Source: Flavobacterium johnsoniae
GTDB lineage: Bacteria > Bacteroidota > Bacteroidia > Flavobacteriales > Flavobacteriaceae
Assembly: GCF_030388325.1 (NCBI RefSeq)
Contig: NZ_CP103794.1
Location: 3,658,001 to 3,722,000, forward strand
Direction of reading: 5' to 3'
DNA: 64,000 nucleotides
Shown here: piece after piece, positions 9,529-18,735 of the stretch
How positions within the stretch are numbered: position 1 is the first letter of the stretch
Layout of the letters: every line of letters starts with the position of its first letter
Position numbers and translations under genes: made by a program
Notes under the pieces: model-generated
What the model was told of the DNA's origin: nothing
The model's input: only the letters and a program-made list of their open reading frames with translations
Databases searched by the model: none

Positions 9529-10458
9529 ATGAAATTTCAAAAGAGTCATTCTTTACAAGAAATTGCAAATTTGCTTAATTGCAAATTTATTGGTGACAAA
9601 GACTTTCAAGTTTTAGGCATGAACGAAATACATGTAGTTGAGCCTGGTGATATTGTTTTTGTTGACCACCCAAAATACTACGATAAAGCTCTACAGTCTG
9701 CGGCTACTATTGTTTTAATAAATAAGGAAGTAGAATGTCCAGAGGGCAAAGCACTTTTAATCTCCGATGATCCATTTAGAGATTTTAATATTCTAACCAG
9801 ACATTTCAAACCTTTTCAGTTTGCGAATGTAGCAATCGCTCCTTCAGCAGAAATAGGAGAGGGTACAGTGATTCAACCAAATAGTTTTATTGGTAACAAT
9901 GTTAAAATAGGAAAAAACTGTTTAATTCATTCTAACGTTTCTATTTACGATCATACTGTAATTGGCGACAATGTAATTATACATGCAGGAACAATTTTAG
10001 GAGCAGATGCTTTTTATTACAAAAAACGTCCCGAAGGTTTCGATCAGTTAATTTCTGGTGGAAGAGTTGTTATTGAAGACAATGTTGGGATTGGTGCGCT
10101 TTGTACGATTGACAAAGGTGTAACTGGAGATACAACTATTGGCGCAGGAACAAAGTTAGACAATCAAGTTCATGTTGGTCATGATACCGTTATTGGTAAA
10201 AAATGTTTAATAGCTTCACAAACTGGTATTGCTGGATGCGTAATTATTGAAGACGAAGTTACTCTTTGGGGTCAGGTAGGAACTACTAGTGGTATTACTA
10301 TTGGAACAAAAGCTGTTGTAATGGGGCAAACCGGTGTTACTAAATCTGTTGAAGGAGGAAAATCATACTTTGGTACTCCGATAGAAGAGTCTAGAGAAAA
10401 ATTGAAACAATTAGCCAATATTAAGAAGATTCCTGAAATTTTAAGTAAATTGAAGTAA
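9529..10458 (+). CDS. LpxD-like acyltransferase (second paralogue)
   Basis: Protein of 309 residues, shorter than the first LpxD. It keeps an N-terminal LpxD-type domain (NCKFIGDKDFQVLGMNEIHVVEPGDIVFVDHPKYYDKAL) and a hexapeptide beta-helix with LGADAFYYKKRPEGFDQLISGG in place of the usual GFGFA segment, plus VHVGHDTVIGKKCLIASQTGI with the His of the active-site region. Two LpxD-family genes in one lipid A cluster are common in Bacteroidota. The second may have another acyl specificity or substrate. It is 120 bp after efp and 1 bp before the NTF2-like gene. Confidence 0.85.
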   Translation: MKFQKSHSLQEIANLLNCKFIGDKDFQVLGMNEIHVVEPGDIVFVDHPKYYDKALQSAATIVLINKEVECPEGKALLISDDPFRDFNILTRHFKPFQFANVAIAPSAEIGEGTVIQPNSFIGNNVKIGKNCLIHSNVSIYDHTVIGDNVIIHAGTILGADAFYYKKRPEGFDQLISGGRVVIEDNVGIGALCTIDKGVTGDTTIGAGTKLDNQVHVGHDTVIGKKCLIASQTGIAGCVIIEDEVTLWGQVGTTSGITIGTKAVVMGQTGVTKSVEGGKSYFGTPIEESREKLKQLANIKKIPEILSKLK

Positions 10459-10459
10459 T

Positions 10460-10822
10460 ATGTCTATCAAAGAGTTTGTTCAGAAATTTTATAAGTCAGA
10501 TGCCTTAATCGATAGTGAAATTTTAAAAACATATCTGCATCCCGACGTTATACTAGAATGGAATAGCAGTAAAGGTTTCATTCAGATGGATTATGATTCG
10601 ATAGTAGAAATGGCAAATGACCTTAGTCGTGCATATGTGCGCTCGAAGGTAAGAATTAGCCATATTATTAGTGAAAATGATTTAGTATCAGTACGTTACT
10701 CTCATTTTGTAAAAACTATCGAAAATCCAAGAGAAGAAATGCTTTTAGCTCATTTTTCAACCATTTGGCAGATTAAAGATGATAAACTTTACAGGGGTTA
10801 TCAGATGAGTCAATTTTCTTAA
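10460..10822 (+). CDS. NTF2-like (SnoaL-type) family protein
   Basis: Protein of 120 residues with the alpha+beta cone pattern of the NTF2 superfamily: an N-terminal helix (SIKEFVQKFYKSDAL), the segment LKTYLHPDVILEWNSSKGFIQMDYDSIVEMANDL, and paired strands ending LAHFSTIWQIKDDKLYRGYQMSQ. No catalytic residues can be assigned. It starts 1 bp after the stop of the LpxD-like gene, so it is translationally linked. Confidence 0.75.
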   Translation: MSIKEFVQKFYKSDALIDSEILKTYLHPDVILEWNSSKGFIQMDYDSIVEMANDLSRAYVRSKVRISHIISENDLVSVRYSHFVKTIENPREEMLLAHFSTIWQIKDDKLYRGYQMSQFS

Positions 10823-10865
10823 TATTTTTTTGACAATAAAAGAGGCAAAATACATTACAAAACCT

Positions 10866-10873
10866 TATTTTTG
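10866..10873 (+). promoter_or_regulatory. -7 box (TATTTTTG) upstream of sucD
   Basis: TANNTTTG match 35 bp before the sucD start. The only TTG upstream (10830-10832) is 33 bp away, longer than the usual 17-23 bp spacing, so support is partial. Confidence 0.4.
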
Positions 10874-10908
10874 CAACACAAATTTAAAAACTACATAAAA
10901 TATATATC

Positions 10909-11781
10909 ATGAGTGTTTTAGTTAATAAAGATTCCAAAATAATTGTTCAGGGATTTACAGGAAGCGAAGGAACTTTCCACGCTTCTCAAATGATTGAGTA
11001 CGGTACTAATGTTGTTGGTGGTGTTACTCCAGGAAAAGGAGGGACTAGCCATTTAGATCGTCCGGTTTTTAATACAGTAAAAGATGCTGTTGATCAAGCT
11101 GGAGCTGATACTTCTATCATTTTTGTTCCGCCAGCTTTTGCTGCTGATGCAATTATGGAAGCTGCTGATGCTGGAATTAAAGTAATTATTGCTATTACAG
11201 AAGGAATTCCTGTAGCAGACATGATTAAAGCAAATAATTATGTTAAAGAAAGAAATTCAAGATTAATCGGTCCTAACTGTCCAGGTGTTATTACTCCAGG
11301 TGAAGCTAAAGTTGGTATTATGCCAGGTTTCGTTTTCAAAAAAGGAACTGTTGGAATCGTTTCTAAATCAGGAACTTTAACTTACGAAGCTGCTGACCAA
11401 GTTGTAAAACAAGGTTTAGGAATTACTACAGCTATCGGAATTGGTGGAGATCCAATTATTGGAACTACTACTAAAGAAGCTGTTGAATTGTTAATGAATG
11501 ATCCAGAAACTGAAGTAATCATTATGATTGGTGAAATTGGAGGTCAATTAGAAGCTGATGCTGCAAGATGGGTAAAAGCTGATGGTAACCGTAAACCAGT
11601 TATTGGTTTTATCGCTGGAGAAACAGCTCCTGCTGGTAGAACAATGGGTCACGCAGGTGCTATTGTTGGCGGTTCTGATGATACAGCTGCTGCTAAAAAA
11701 CAAATCATGAGAGACAACGGAATTCACGTTGTTGATTCACCAGCTGAAATTGGTAAAAAAGTAAAAGAAGTACTTGGATAA
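10909..11781 (+). CDS. sucD: Succinate--CoA ligase, alpha subunit
   Basis: Protein of 290 residues, the usual length of the ADP/GDP-forming subunit of the TCA-cycle succinyl-CoA synthetase. It has the CoA-binding N-terminus ([35 protein letters not shown]), [20 protein letters not shown] and the phosphohistidine loop [14 protein letters not shown]. sucC is not in the window. A strong intrinsic terminator follows at 11811-11840. Confidence 0.96.
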   Translation: MSVLVNKDSKIIVQGFTGSEGTFHASQMIEYGTNVVGGVTPGKGGTSHLDRPVFNTVKDAVDQAGADTSIIFVPPAFAADAIMEAADAGIKVIIAITEGIPVADMIKANNYVKERNSRLIGPNCPGVITPGEAKVGIMPGFVFKKGTVGIVSKSGTLTYEAADQVVKQGLGITTAIGIGGDPIIGTTTKEAVELLMNDPETEVIIMIGEIGGQLEADAARWVKADGNRKPVIGFIAGETAPAGRTMGHAGAIVGGSDDTAAAKKQIMRDNGIHVVDSPAEIGKKVKEVLG

Positions 11782-11810
11782 TCTCCAATTATCTTAAATA
11801 ATAAATTTTA

Positions 11811-11840
11811 AAAGTCTCAATATTTTGTTGAGACTTTTTT
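11811..11840 (+). terminator. Intrinsic terminator after sucD
   Basis: AAAGTCTCAA pairs with TTGAGACTTT across a 7-nt loop and is followed by a T run. Confidence 0.85.
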
Positions 11841-11920
11841 ACATTTTAAAGACTGAGGCGTAAATAGAAAAAAAACTTAGCATCTTAGTGCCTCAGCATC
11901 TTAGAAGCTTAAAAAGAAAT

Positions 11921-12349
11921 ATGAGTAAAGATTTAGAAAAATTTAAAGTAAGCAATAGTTTTACTTTTACAATTGAAGATAGTTTAGAAGAAGTTTGTAA
12001 TGCGCCAGAAGGAAGTGCTGGAATCTTTGTTGTTTATGCAGTAGAAAATGATTCAAAAGAACTTATTATGGTAGGTTCTACAGGAACTGTACAAAACGAC
12101 GGAACTTTAAAAAGTAAAAATGGTGGATTATACGATAAAATTGTAAACGGACACCAATTTGCAAAAACGGGTAGAAAATATTCTTGGCCAGCACAAATGA
12201 AATTAGAAAATATTTCTGCTTTAGAAGTGGTTTGGTATGAAACATTCAATGCAGATGTAAAAGCTATCCCTACTGCTGTTGAAGGACAAGTTTTACAGAA
12301 TTTCTTAGATCAAAGTGCTAAATTGCCAAGATGGAATGTGGCTTTCTAA
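11921..12349 (+). CDS. GIY-YIG-like small protein
   Basis: Protein of 142 residues from the ATG at 11921. The frame is open to 11888, but the extension falls in a repeat-like spacer. The arrangement AGIFVVYAVEN, IMVGSTG, GGLYDKIVNGHQF, an Arg/Lys-rich turn (TGRKYSWP), then PTAVEGQVLQNFL and LPRWN follows that of short GIY-YIG nuclease-fold proteins, with the Glu of TAVEGQVL where the metal-binding Glu is expected. The first tyrosine motif is only partly conserved (IFVVY for GIYVIY). Nuclease activity is unproven and the call is by pattern. It stands alone between two terminators. Confidence 0.5.
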   Translation: MSKDLEKFKVSNSFTFTIEDSLEEVCNAPEGSAGIFVVYAVENDSKELIMVGSTGTVQNDGTLKSKNGGLYDKIVNGHQFAKTGRKYSWPAQMKLENISALEVVWYETFNADVKAIPTAVEGQVLQNFLDQSAKLPRWNVAF

Positions 12350-12370
12350 GGAAATAAATTACAGATACTA

Positions 12371-12405
12371 AAAAAGCCCTGCTAGTAATTATTAGCGGGC
12401 TTTTC
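12371..12405 (+). terminator. Intrinsic terminator after the GIY-YIG-like gene
   Basis: AAAAAGCCC and GGGCTTTT arms, with an additional GCTA/TAGC inner pairing, followed by a short T-rich tail. Confidence 0.75.
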
Positions 12406-12474
12406 TGTTTTAGAAATAAAGAAAATTCTAAACCAATTTTTGTATCACAAATTTTATTAAACGCCCAAATACTC

Positions 12475-12482
12475 TATATTTG
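12475..12482 (+). promoter_or_regulatory. -7 box (TATATTTG) upstream of fabG
   Basis: Exact TANNTTTG match 31 bp before the fabG start. No TTG at the usual -33 spacing. Confidence 0.45.
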
Positions 12483-12513
12483 TATTTCAAAAAATAAAAA
12501 CGAATACCTTAAT

Positions 12514-13260
12514 ATGAAATTACTAGAAGGAAAAGTTGCAATTATTACTGGTGCAAGCCGTGGAATTGGAAAAGGAATTGCTGAAGTTTTTGCTAAACAT
12601 GGAGCAAATGTTGCTTTTACATATAGCTCATCTGCAGCATCTGCAGAAGCTTTAGAAGCAGAATTGAATAGTTTAGGAGTTAAAGCGAAAGGATACCAAT
12701 CTAACGCAGCAGATTTTAACGAAGCTCAAACTTTTGTTGATGCTGTTTTGGCAGATTTTGGAACTGTAGATATCTTAATCAATAATGCCGGAATTACAAA
12801 AGACAATCTGTTAATGCGCATGTCTGAAGCAGATTTTGACCAAGTAATTGATGTGAATTTGAAATCGGTTTTTAATATGACAAAAGCGATTCAAAAAACT
12901 TTCTTAAAACAAAGAGCTGGTTCAATCATTAATATTAGTTCTGTGGTTGGAGTTTCTGGAAACGCTGGTCAAACAAACTACGCAGCTTCTAAAGCAGGTG
13001 CAATCGGATTTACAAAATCTGTAGCGCTTGAATTAGGTTCTCGTAACATTCGTTGCAACGCAATCGCTCCAGGTTTTATCGAAACTGAAATGACTGCAAA
13101 ATTATCTGAAGATGTAGTAAAAGGATGGAGAGAAGGTATTCCGTTGAAACGTGGCGGAACTACAGAAGATGTAGCAAACGCTTGTCTTTTCTTAGCTTCA
13201 GATATGAGTGCATACATTACAGGACAAGTTCTTAATGTTTGCGGAGGAATGCTTACTTAA
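12514..13260 (+). CDS. fabG: 3-oxoacyl-ACP reductase FabG
   Basis: Protein of 248 residues of the short-chain dehydrogenase family that reduces 3-oxoacyl-ACP in fatty acid elongation. It has the NADP-binding TGASRGIG at 12-19, NNAG at 90-93 and the catalytic triad region with Ser143, Tyr156 and Lys160 (YAASK). The C-terminal part IAPGFIETEMT and DMSAYITGQVLNVCGGM is typical of FabG. The order (gene stands alone, 79 bp before a VWA protein) gives no further pathway hint. Confidence 0.92.
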   Translation: MKLLEGKVAIITGASRGIGKGIAEVFAKHGANVAFTYSSSAASAEALEAELNSLGVKAKGYQSNAADFNEAQTFVDAVLADFGTVDILINNAGITKDNLLMRMSEADFDQVIDVNLKSVFNMTKAIQKTFLKQRAGSIINISSVVGVSGNAGQTNYAASKAGAIGFTKSVALELGSRNIRCNAIAPGFIETEMTAKLSEDVVKGWREGIPLKRGGTTEDVANACLFLASDMSAYITGQVLNVCGGMLT

Positions 13261-13261
13261 T

Positions 13262-13337
13262 AAGTTGATTGTTGATGGTTTTTAGTTTATAGTTAACAGC
13301 CATAAACCATAAACTAACAACCAATAACTAAAAACAA
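13262..13337. repeat. Intergenic word-repeat hairpin between fabG and the VWA gene
   Basis: GTTGATGGTTTTTAGTTTATAG-type words in the left half are roughly complementary to CCATAAACTAACAACCAATAAC-type words in the right half. No U tract. Confidence 0.55.
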
Positions 13338-13339
13338 AT

Positions 13340-15367
13340 ATGACTACAAACACAATTCTTTTATTATTACTTTCTTTAGTAATTGCTGGTGGTTTGTCGT
13401 ATTTTCAATATTTTTTCAAAGCCAAAAGTAAATCTAATGTGATGATACTTTTGGCTTTTTTACGTTTTCTATCCATTTTCGGAATATTGGTTTTATTGAT
13501 AAATCCGATAATTTCTAAAAATTCGCTAGAAATCACCAAAACACCTTTGGCAATTGTTGTCGATAATTCAAGTTCGATTGTTGCTTTACAATCAGATAAA
13601 AAAGCAGTTGAATTATATCGAAAACTTATTTCAAATCCTGCTTTAAAAGAAAAATTCGAAATTCAATCGTATCAGTTTGATAATGATTTTAAAACTTCAG
13701 AAAAATTTGATTTTAAAGGAAATCAAACCAATTTAGATGAAGCGGCTAAAAATTTAAAAAGCATAAATAAAAACCTGATTTTCCCGACCGTTATTATTAC
13801 AGACGGAAATCAAACTACAGGAAACGACTACGTTTATAGATTCGATCCTGTCAATAAAGTTTATCCTTTGGTGGTGGGAGATACAACCACTTTTTTCGAT
13901 TTAAAAATCAATCAATTAAACGTAAACAAATACGCTTTTCATAAAAATAAATTTCCAGTCGAAGTTTTTCTGCAATATGCAGGAAATAAAACTGCAAATG
14001 CAGAATTTACCATTTCGCAAGGAAATGCAGTTGTTGCAAAAGAGAAACTTTCTTTTTCACCTTCAAAAAAAACAGCTTCTTTAAACTTGCTTTTACCAGC
14101 AGATAAAGTTGGTTTGCAAATTTATAAAGCAAGTATTCAATCTTCGTCAAAAGAAAAAAACAGCTATAACAATATCAAGAATTTTGCAGTAGAAATAATA
14201 GATCAGAAGTCTACAATTGCAATTGTTTCTACAATAAATCATCCAGACATTGCCGCTTTAAAACGTTCGATTGAAGTTAATGCGCAACGTAAAGTAATAT
14301 TAGTTAAACCAAATCAAATTAATGATTTACAAGATGTTTCTGTTTTGGTTTTGTATCAGCCAACAACTGCTTTTAAATCAATTTTCGACAATAATAAATT
14401 GAAAGGAATAAATGCCTTTATTATAACTGGAAACAATACCGATTTTAATTTCTTAAATCAGCAGCAAAATAATTTAGTTTTTAAAATGAGCGGACAACGT
14501 GAAGATTTTCTAAGCGAATTCCATTCTGATTTTAATCTTTTTGCAATTGACGATATTGGTTTTGAGAATTTTCCGCCATTACAAAATCCATTTGGAAATA
14601 TAAGCACAAACGGAAATGTATCGGTTTTACTTTCGTCAAAAATTAGAAACGTTTCTACAAATGCGCCATTGTTGGCTTTTACCGAAAATCAAGGAAAAAG
14701 AACTGCTTTTCTTTTAGGAGAAAATAGTTGGAAGTGGCGTTTACAAAGTCACGTAGATAATCAATCATTTGAAAAGTATGATGTTTTTATTGATAAAATT
14801 ATTCAATATTTGGCTTCATCAAATTCAAAGAAATCTTTAGTTGTAACACACGAAAGTTTTTATAATTCTGGAGAAGAAATTATTATCAATGCACAATATT
14901 TTAATAAAAACTACGAGTTTGACGAAAAAGCCATGCTTACAATCAGCGTTGTAAATGCAGCGACTAAACAAACCAAAAATTACGATTTATTAAAAGGAAG
15001 CAATTCGTTCTCAGCTAATTTAGAAGGACTTCCAGCAGGAAAATATAATTTCGTAGTAAAAGAATTAAATTCAAATACTTCATACGCAAGTCATTTTGAA
15101 ATTTTAGATTTTGATATCGAAAAACAATTCGTAAATCCTGATGTCGCAAAATTGCAGCAATTGGCACAACAAACGGGAGGGAAAGCTTTTTTCGAAAATC
15201 AAGCAGATCAATTGATTAATACACTTTTAGAAAATTCAGAATATAGATCAATAGAAAAGAATATTTCTAGTAAAACCCCAATTATTGACTGGGTTTGGCT
15301 GTTGATTTTGATAGCTGTTTTACTCACTACGGAGTGGTTTATTAGAAAATATAATGGGTTGCTTTAA
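13340..15367 (+). CDS. VWA-domain membrane protein
   Basis: Protein of 675 residues. Two N-terminal membrane segments (about 5-25 and 36-57) are followed by a von Willebrand factor A-like region with the MIDAS-type DNSSS at 75-79, then long beta-rich repeats. A last membrane segment near the C-terminus (IIDWVWLLILIAVLLTTEWFI) ends in a short basic tail. The bulk should face the periplasm. The layout resembles the large membrane VWA proteins of Bacteroidota that are related to the Bat aerotolerance family. The specific role is unknown, and no other Bat-type gene is adjacent. Confidence 0.75.
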   Translation: MTTNTILLLLLSLVIAGGLSYFQYFFKAKSKSNVMILLAFLRFLSIFGILVLLINPIISKNSLEITKTPLAIVVDNSSSIVALQSDKKAVELYRKLISNPALKEKFEIQSYQFDNDFKTSEKFDFKGNQTNLDEAAKNLKSINKNLIFPTVIITDGNQTTGNDYVYRFDPVNKVYPLVVGDTTTFFDLKINQLNVNKYAFHKNKFPVEVFLQYAGNKTANAEFTISQGNAVVAKEKLSFSPSKKTASLNLLLPADKVGLQIYKASIQSSSKEKNSYNNIKNFAVEIIDQKSTIAIVSTINHPDIAALKRSIEVNAQRKVILVKPNQINDLQDVSVLVLYQPTTAFKSIFDNNKLKGINAFIITGNNTDFNFLNQQQNNLVFKMSGQREDFLSEFHSDFNLFAIDDIGFENFPPLQNPFGNISTNGNVSVLLSSKIRNVSTNAPLLAFTENQGKRTAFLLGENSWKWRLQSHVDNQSFEKYDVFIDKIIQYLASSNSKKSLVVTHESFYNSGEEIIINAQYFNKNYEFDEKAMLTISVVNAATKQTKNYDLLKGSNSFSANLEGLPAGKYNFVVKELNSNTSYASHFEILDFDIEKQFVNPDVAKLQQLAQQTGGKAFFENQADQLINTLLENSEYRSIEKNISSKTPIIDWVWLLILIAVLLTTEWFIRKYNGLL

Positions 15368-15432
15368 TAGTTGTAAATCTTCAAAGGAACAAAGGTTCAT
15401 GGTTTTTAATAAACTTATAAAATGATGTGTTG

Positions 15433-15837
15433 ATGGATGATATTCAGAATATTTTAAATGAAATATTTCCTTTTGTAGAAAGGTTATTAAAAGAGTATGG
15501 GGAATTTTATCCTTTATCTTGCGCTGTAAATGTAAATAACGAAGTCGAGCATATTCTGCTTGAGGAAAACGAGGATAATGATTTTCCAACTTCAACATCA
15601 GTAATAGATGAATTAAAGAAAGTGTTACGCTATCAAAAAGATAATTTTTTAGCAATCGCAATTTTTTATGATGTTGAATTAAAAGAAGAAAAAACTTCTG
15701 CAATAGCTGTTTTTGTTGAGCACAAAACAGAAAAACTAGCTTACACTTTTTATTTTCCCTATAAACTTAATGAAGACGATTTGATTCTTGGAGAATCTTG
15801 GAAAGTTATTAATGAAACAGATATTTTTGAAGATTAA
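15433..15837 (+). CDS. Acidic hypothetical protein
   Basis: Protein of 134 residues starting MDDIQN, not assigned to a family. A GTG two codons upstream is the only alternative start. It is acidic, with an N-terminal helix (IFPFVERLLKEYGEF), then strands (PLSCAVNVNNEVEHILLEE) and FLAIAIFYDVELKEE, EKLAYTFYFPYKLNEDD. Small acidic proteins of this kind next to DUF1444-like genes are often immunity-type proteins, but no toxin gene is present here. That reading is speculative. It is 57 bp upstream of the split DUF1444-like gene. Confidence 0.6.
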   Translation: MDDIQNILNEIFPFVERLLKEYGEFYPLSCAVNVNNEVEHILLEENEDNDFPTSTSVIDELKKVLRYQKDNFLAIAIFYDVELKEEKTSAIAVFVEHKTEKLAYTFYFPYKLNEDDLILGESWKVINETDIFED

Positions 15838-15894
15838 TCCTTTTCTTTTGCTATTTGAGATCTTTTTTATTGTATAAATTTAAAATATTAAAAT

Positions 15895-16680
15895 ATGTTT
15901 AATCCTTTTAAAAGAAGTAAAGAAGATGTTGTTTTTAATATGTTCAAAGAACGACTAGAAAAGAGAGGTTTAACTATTAAATCTATTGATGATGAAGGTT
16001 TTATTTACATAGATGTAGATGAGTCAGATTTGAAAATAAGCTTAGAAAATGTTAGGCTTAATTATAAAAGAGATTCTGATGAAACTCATATTGATGACTT
16101 AGTTGATGTAATTATTTCACATTCATTTAAAATTGATGATTGGGAGAAAATAAAAGACAAAATATATATACAGTTTGTTCCAAATGATTTTGATTTTGGA
16201 AATACTATAAATGAACGGGTTACAAATGAATTTAGTAAAGTCTTTACATTAAGCCTTAATAATGGTTACTCGTTTATTATAAATGATAATTTATCTGATT
16301 GGAATATTAATTTAAAAGATTTACAAAATCAGGCAGATTTTAATTTAGGAATTCTTCTTTTAAGTAAAGTGAAAATTTAACTTGAAGATATTGAAGGTCA
16401 TAAACTTGGTATGATTAATATAGATGAAGTTTTGCTTAAGAGTTCTTGTCTTTTTTCTTTAAAAATAAAGGATTTAGTTGAAGATAATATTGGTTATCCA
16501 TTTTATGCTGTAATTCCTGTGAGAGACTTTTGTTATATTTTTTCCGAGGTAGATTTTGAATATTTTTCTCAACGTTTAGGCTCTGTTGTTCTTGATGAAT
16601 ATAATAATTCTGGATATGCTATTACAACAGAAATATTAAGATTTTCTGAAAATGGAGTTGAAGCAATTGGGAAATACTAG
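15895..16680 (+). pseudogene. DUF1444-like gene split by an in-frame TAA
   Basis: Two open frames, 15895-16380 (161 aa) and 16411-16680 (89 aa from the ATG), lie in the same reading frame, separated only by a TAA at 16378-16380 and ten sense codons. The joined product of about 260 residues reads as one DUF1444 (YtpQ-like) protein. The first half has DDWEKIKDKIYIQFVP, the region before the stop has LSDWNINLKDLQNQADFNLGIL, and the second half has PFYAVIPVRDFCYIF. The stop falls in the expected middle of the family. A nonsense mutation (pseudogene), a sequencing error or genuine production of two polypeptides are all possible. No frameshift is needed. Confidence 0.65.
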
Positions 16681-16783
16681 ATAGTCAAGTAATTAGAGCT
16701 TAATATTTATTATGATAACAAGAAGATTTTAAAGTTTTTAAGTAACTTGAAACTTTAAACATGAAACAAAAGAAACAATACAA

Positions 16784-17680
16784 ATGGACTTCAGGCTAAA
16801 AGTTTTCTACACCGTTGCGCTCCGCCTTAATTTTACTAAAGCGGCAACAGAATTGTATGTTACACAGCCGGCGGTTTCTAAACATATTCACGAGTTAGAA
16901 GAAACTTATAAAACCAAACTTTTTGAGCGAAACGGTTCTAAAATCGCTTTGACTCCAGCAGGAAAAATTCTTTTAAAATATACCAAAAGTATTTTTGATC
17001 TTTATCGTGAAATAGATTTTGAAATGAGTTCTTTCAACAAAGAACGCCAAGGTTTATTGAGATTGGGAGCGAGTACAACGATTTCACAATATATTATTTC
17101 TCCAGTTTTGGCGAATTTTCATCAAAAGCAAAAAGACATAAAAGTCAATTTGCTGAATGGAAATACAGAACAAATCGAAAATGCTTTAATCAACAAAGAA
17201 ATCGAAATCGGAATTGTTGAAGGACAATCTAAGAATCAGTCGATAAAATATATTCCGTTTTTAAAAGACGAGTTGGTTTTGGTTTGCAACAGTAAAAATC
17301 CTTTCGTAAACCAAAATGAAATTTCATTAAACGATTTAAAATCAATGAAATTCATCACACGAGAACGCGGATCTGGAACACTTGAAGTTATAGAATTTGC
17401 ATTAAAAAAAGCTGGATTAAAATTTTCAGATTTACAAATCGAAATGCAATTAGGAAGTACAGAAAGTATAAAATCTTATTTACTTAATTCTGATTGTTTT
17501 GCGTTTATGTCAATTCACGCTGTAAGTAAGGAATTGAAAAATAACGAATTAATTGTTTTAGATGTGGAAAGTTTATCAATTGAAAGATCTTTCTATATTA
17601 TAACTTTACAAGGAAAATCTGATTCATTGTCAGAACTTTTTATTCAAAATATAGCAAGTCATTATAACTTGAAGTTATAG
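16784..17680 (+). CDS. LysR-family transcriptional regulator
   Basis: Protein of 298 residues. The N-terminal winged helix-turn-helix is at about 1-60 (LRLNFTKAATELYVTQPAVSKHIHELEETYKTKLFERNGSKIALTPAG), followed by a type 2 periplasmic-binding effector domain (LLRLGASTTISQYIISPVLANF, then ELVLVCNSKNPF and SIKSYLLNSDCFAFMS). It lies 75 bp upstream of a YeiH-family gene on the same strand. In enterobacteria the LysR regulator YeiE is paired with YeiH, so control of the adjacent transporter is likely. The effector is unknown. Confidence 0.9.
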   Translation: MDFRLKVFYTVALRLNFTKAATELYVTQPAVSKHIHELEETYKTKLFERNGSKIALTPAGKILLKYTKSIFDLYREIDFEMSSFNKERQGLLRLGASTTISQYIISPVLANFHQKQKDIKVNLLNGNTEQIENALINKEIEIGIVEGQSKNQSIKYIPFLKDELVLVCNSKNPFVNQNEISLNDLKSMKFITRERGSGTLEVIEFALKKAGLKFSDLQIEMQLGSTESIKSYLLNSDCFAFMSIHAVSKELKNNELIVLDVESLSIERSFYIITLQGKSDSLSELFIQNIASHYNLKL

Positions 17681-17755
17681 TCAATTGTAAATTACGATTG
17701 GCGTTTTCAATATAAACGATGGAACTTTGCAGGGTAAATATCAATTACCTTTATT

Positions 17756-18733
17756 TTGAAAACAAAACAACATTCAGCATCACAATTATTCGAAATTAAC
17801 CATTACTTGCAGCAAGCACTTTTTTTGGCTGTAATTCTGTTAAGTATGTTTTCAATTATTTCACCTCCGATAGCATTATTATTGGGAGTTGTACTTGTGA
17901 ACGTTTTTGGAAACCCTTTTGCTGAATTTAATAGCAAAGCCATCACATTTTTATTGCAGTTTTCTGTTGTTGGTTTAGGATTTGGCATGAATGCAAATAG
18001 TGCAATATCAGCAGGAAAAGAAGGTTTTGTTCTGACAATTTGCTCTATTTTCAGCACTTTAATCTTTGGTTTCCTATTAGGAAAATGGTTGAAAACTGAT
18101 AAAAAAACATCACATTTAATTTCTTGCGGAACAGCAATTTGCGGAGGAAGCGCCATTGCGGCAATTTCGCCAGTTATCAAATCAAATGAAAATCAGACTT
18201 CTATTGCTTTAGGAGTGATTTTTATATTGAATTCTATTGCTTTGTTTGTTTTTCCGTTCATCGGACATCAATTAGATTTATCTCAAAAAGATTTTGGTTT
18301 GTGGTGCGCCATTGCCATTCACGATACAAGTTCGGTTGTTGGAGCAGCAAACAAATACGGTGCTGAAGCTTTACAAGTTGCAACAACTGTAAAATTGGCA
18401 AGAGCTTTATGGATTATCCCAATTTCAATTTTGACAATTTTTCTTTTTAAAAATAAATCCCGAAGCGTCGGGACAAAAATAAAAATTCCATATTTTATTG
18501 GTTTGTTTATTTTGGCAATGCTTTTAAATACCTATTTTCCATCAACAGCCATTTTTTCAGCACATCTTGTAGGTATTGCTAAAATCGGATTAACGATTAC
18601 GCTTTTTTTAATTGGAGCAACTTTAAATTTTACAACTTTAAAAGAAGTAGGAGTAAAGCCTTTATTGCAAGGCGTTTTACTTTGGATATTTATTGCTGTT
18701 TTTGCTTTATTATCAATTCTTTATCTAAGCTAA
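17756..18733 (+). CDS. YeiH/UPF0324-family putative sulfate exporter
   Basis: Protein of 325 residues with about nine or ten hydrophobic segments, starting with TTG at 17756 (no suitable ATG before the first membrane helix). Family signatures include FAEFNSKAITFLLQFSVVGLGFGM, SCGTAICGGSAIAAISPVI and WCAIAIHDTSSVVGAANKYG. The family is annotated as putative sulfate exporter or anion transporter; the substrate is not established. A short palindrome TCCCGA-AGCG-TCGGGA lies inside the gene at 18458-18473, encoding part of the hydrophilic loop KNKSRSVGTK. Confidence 0.87.
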   Translation: MKTKQHSASQLFEINHYLQQALFLAVILLSMFSIISPPIALLLGVVLVNVFGNPFAEFNSKAITFLLQFSVVGLGFGMNANSAISAGKEGFVLTICSIFSTLIFGFLLGKWLKTDKKTSHLISCGTAICGGSAIAAISPVIKSNENQTSIALGVIFILNSIALFVFPFIGHQLDLSQKDFGLWCAIAIHDTSSVVGAANKYGAEALQVATTVKLARALWIIPISILTIFLFKNKSRSVGTKIKIPYFIGLFILAMLLNTYFPSTAIFSAHLVGIAKIGLTITLFLIGATLNFTTLKEVGVKPLLQGVLLWIFIAVFALLSILYLS

Positions 18734-18735
18734 AA

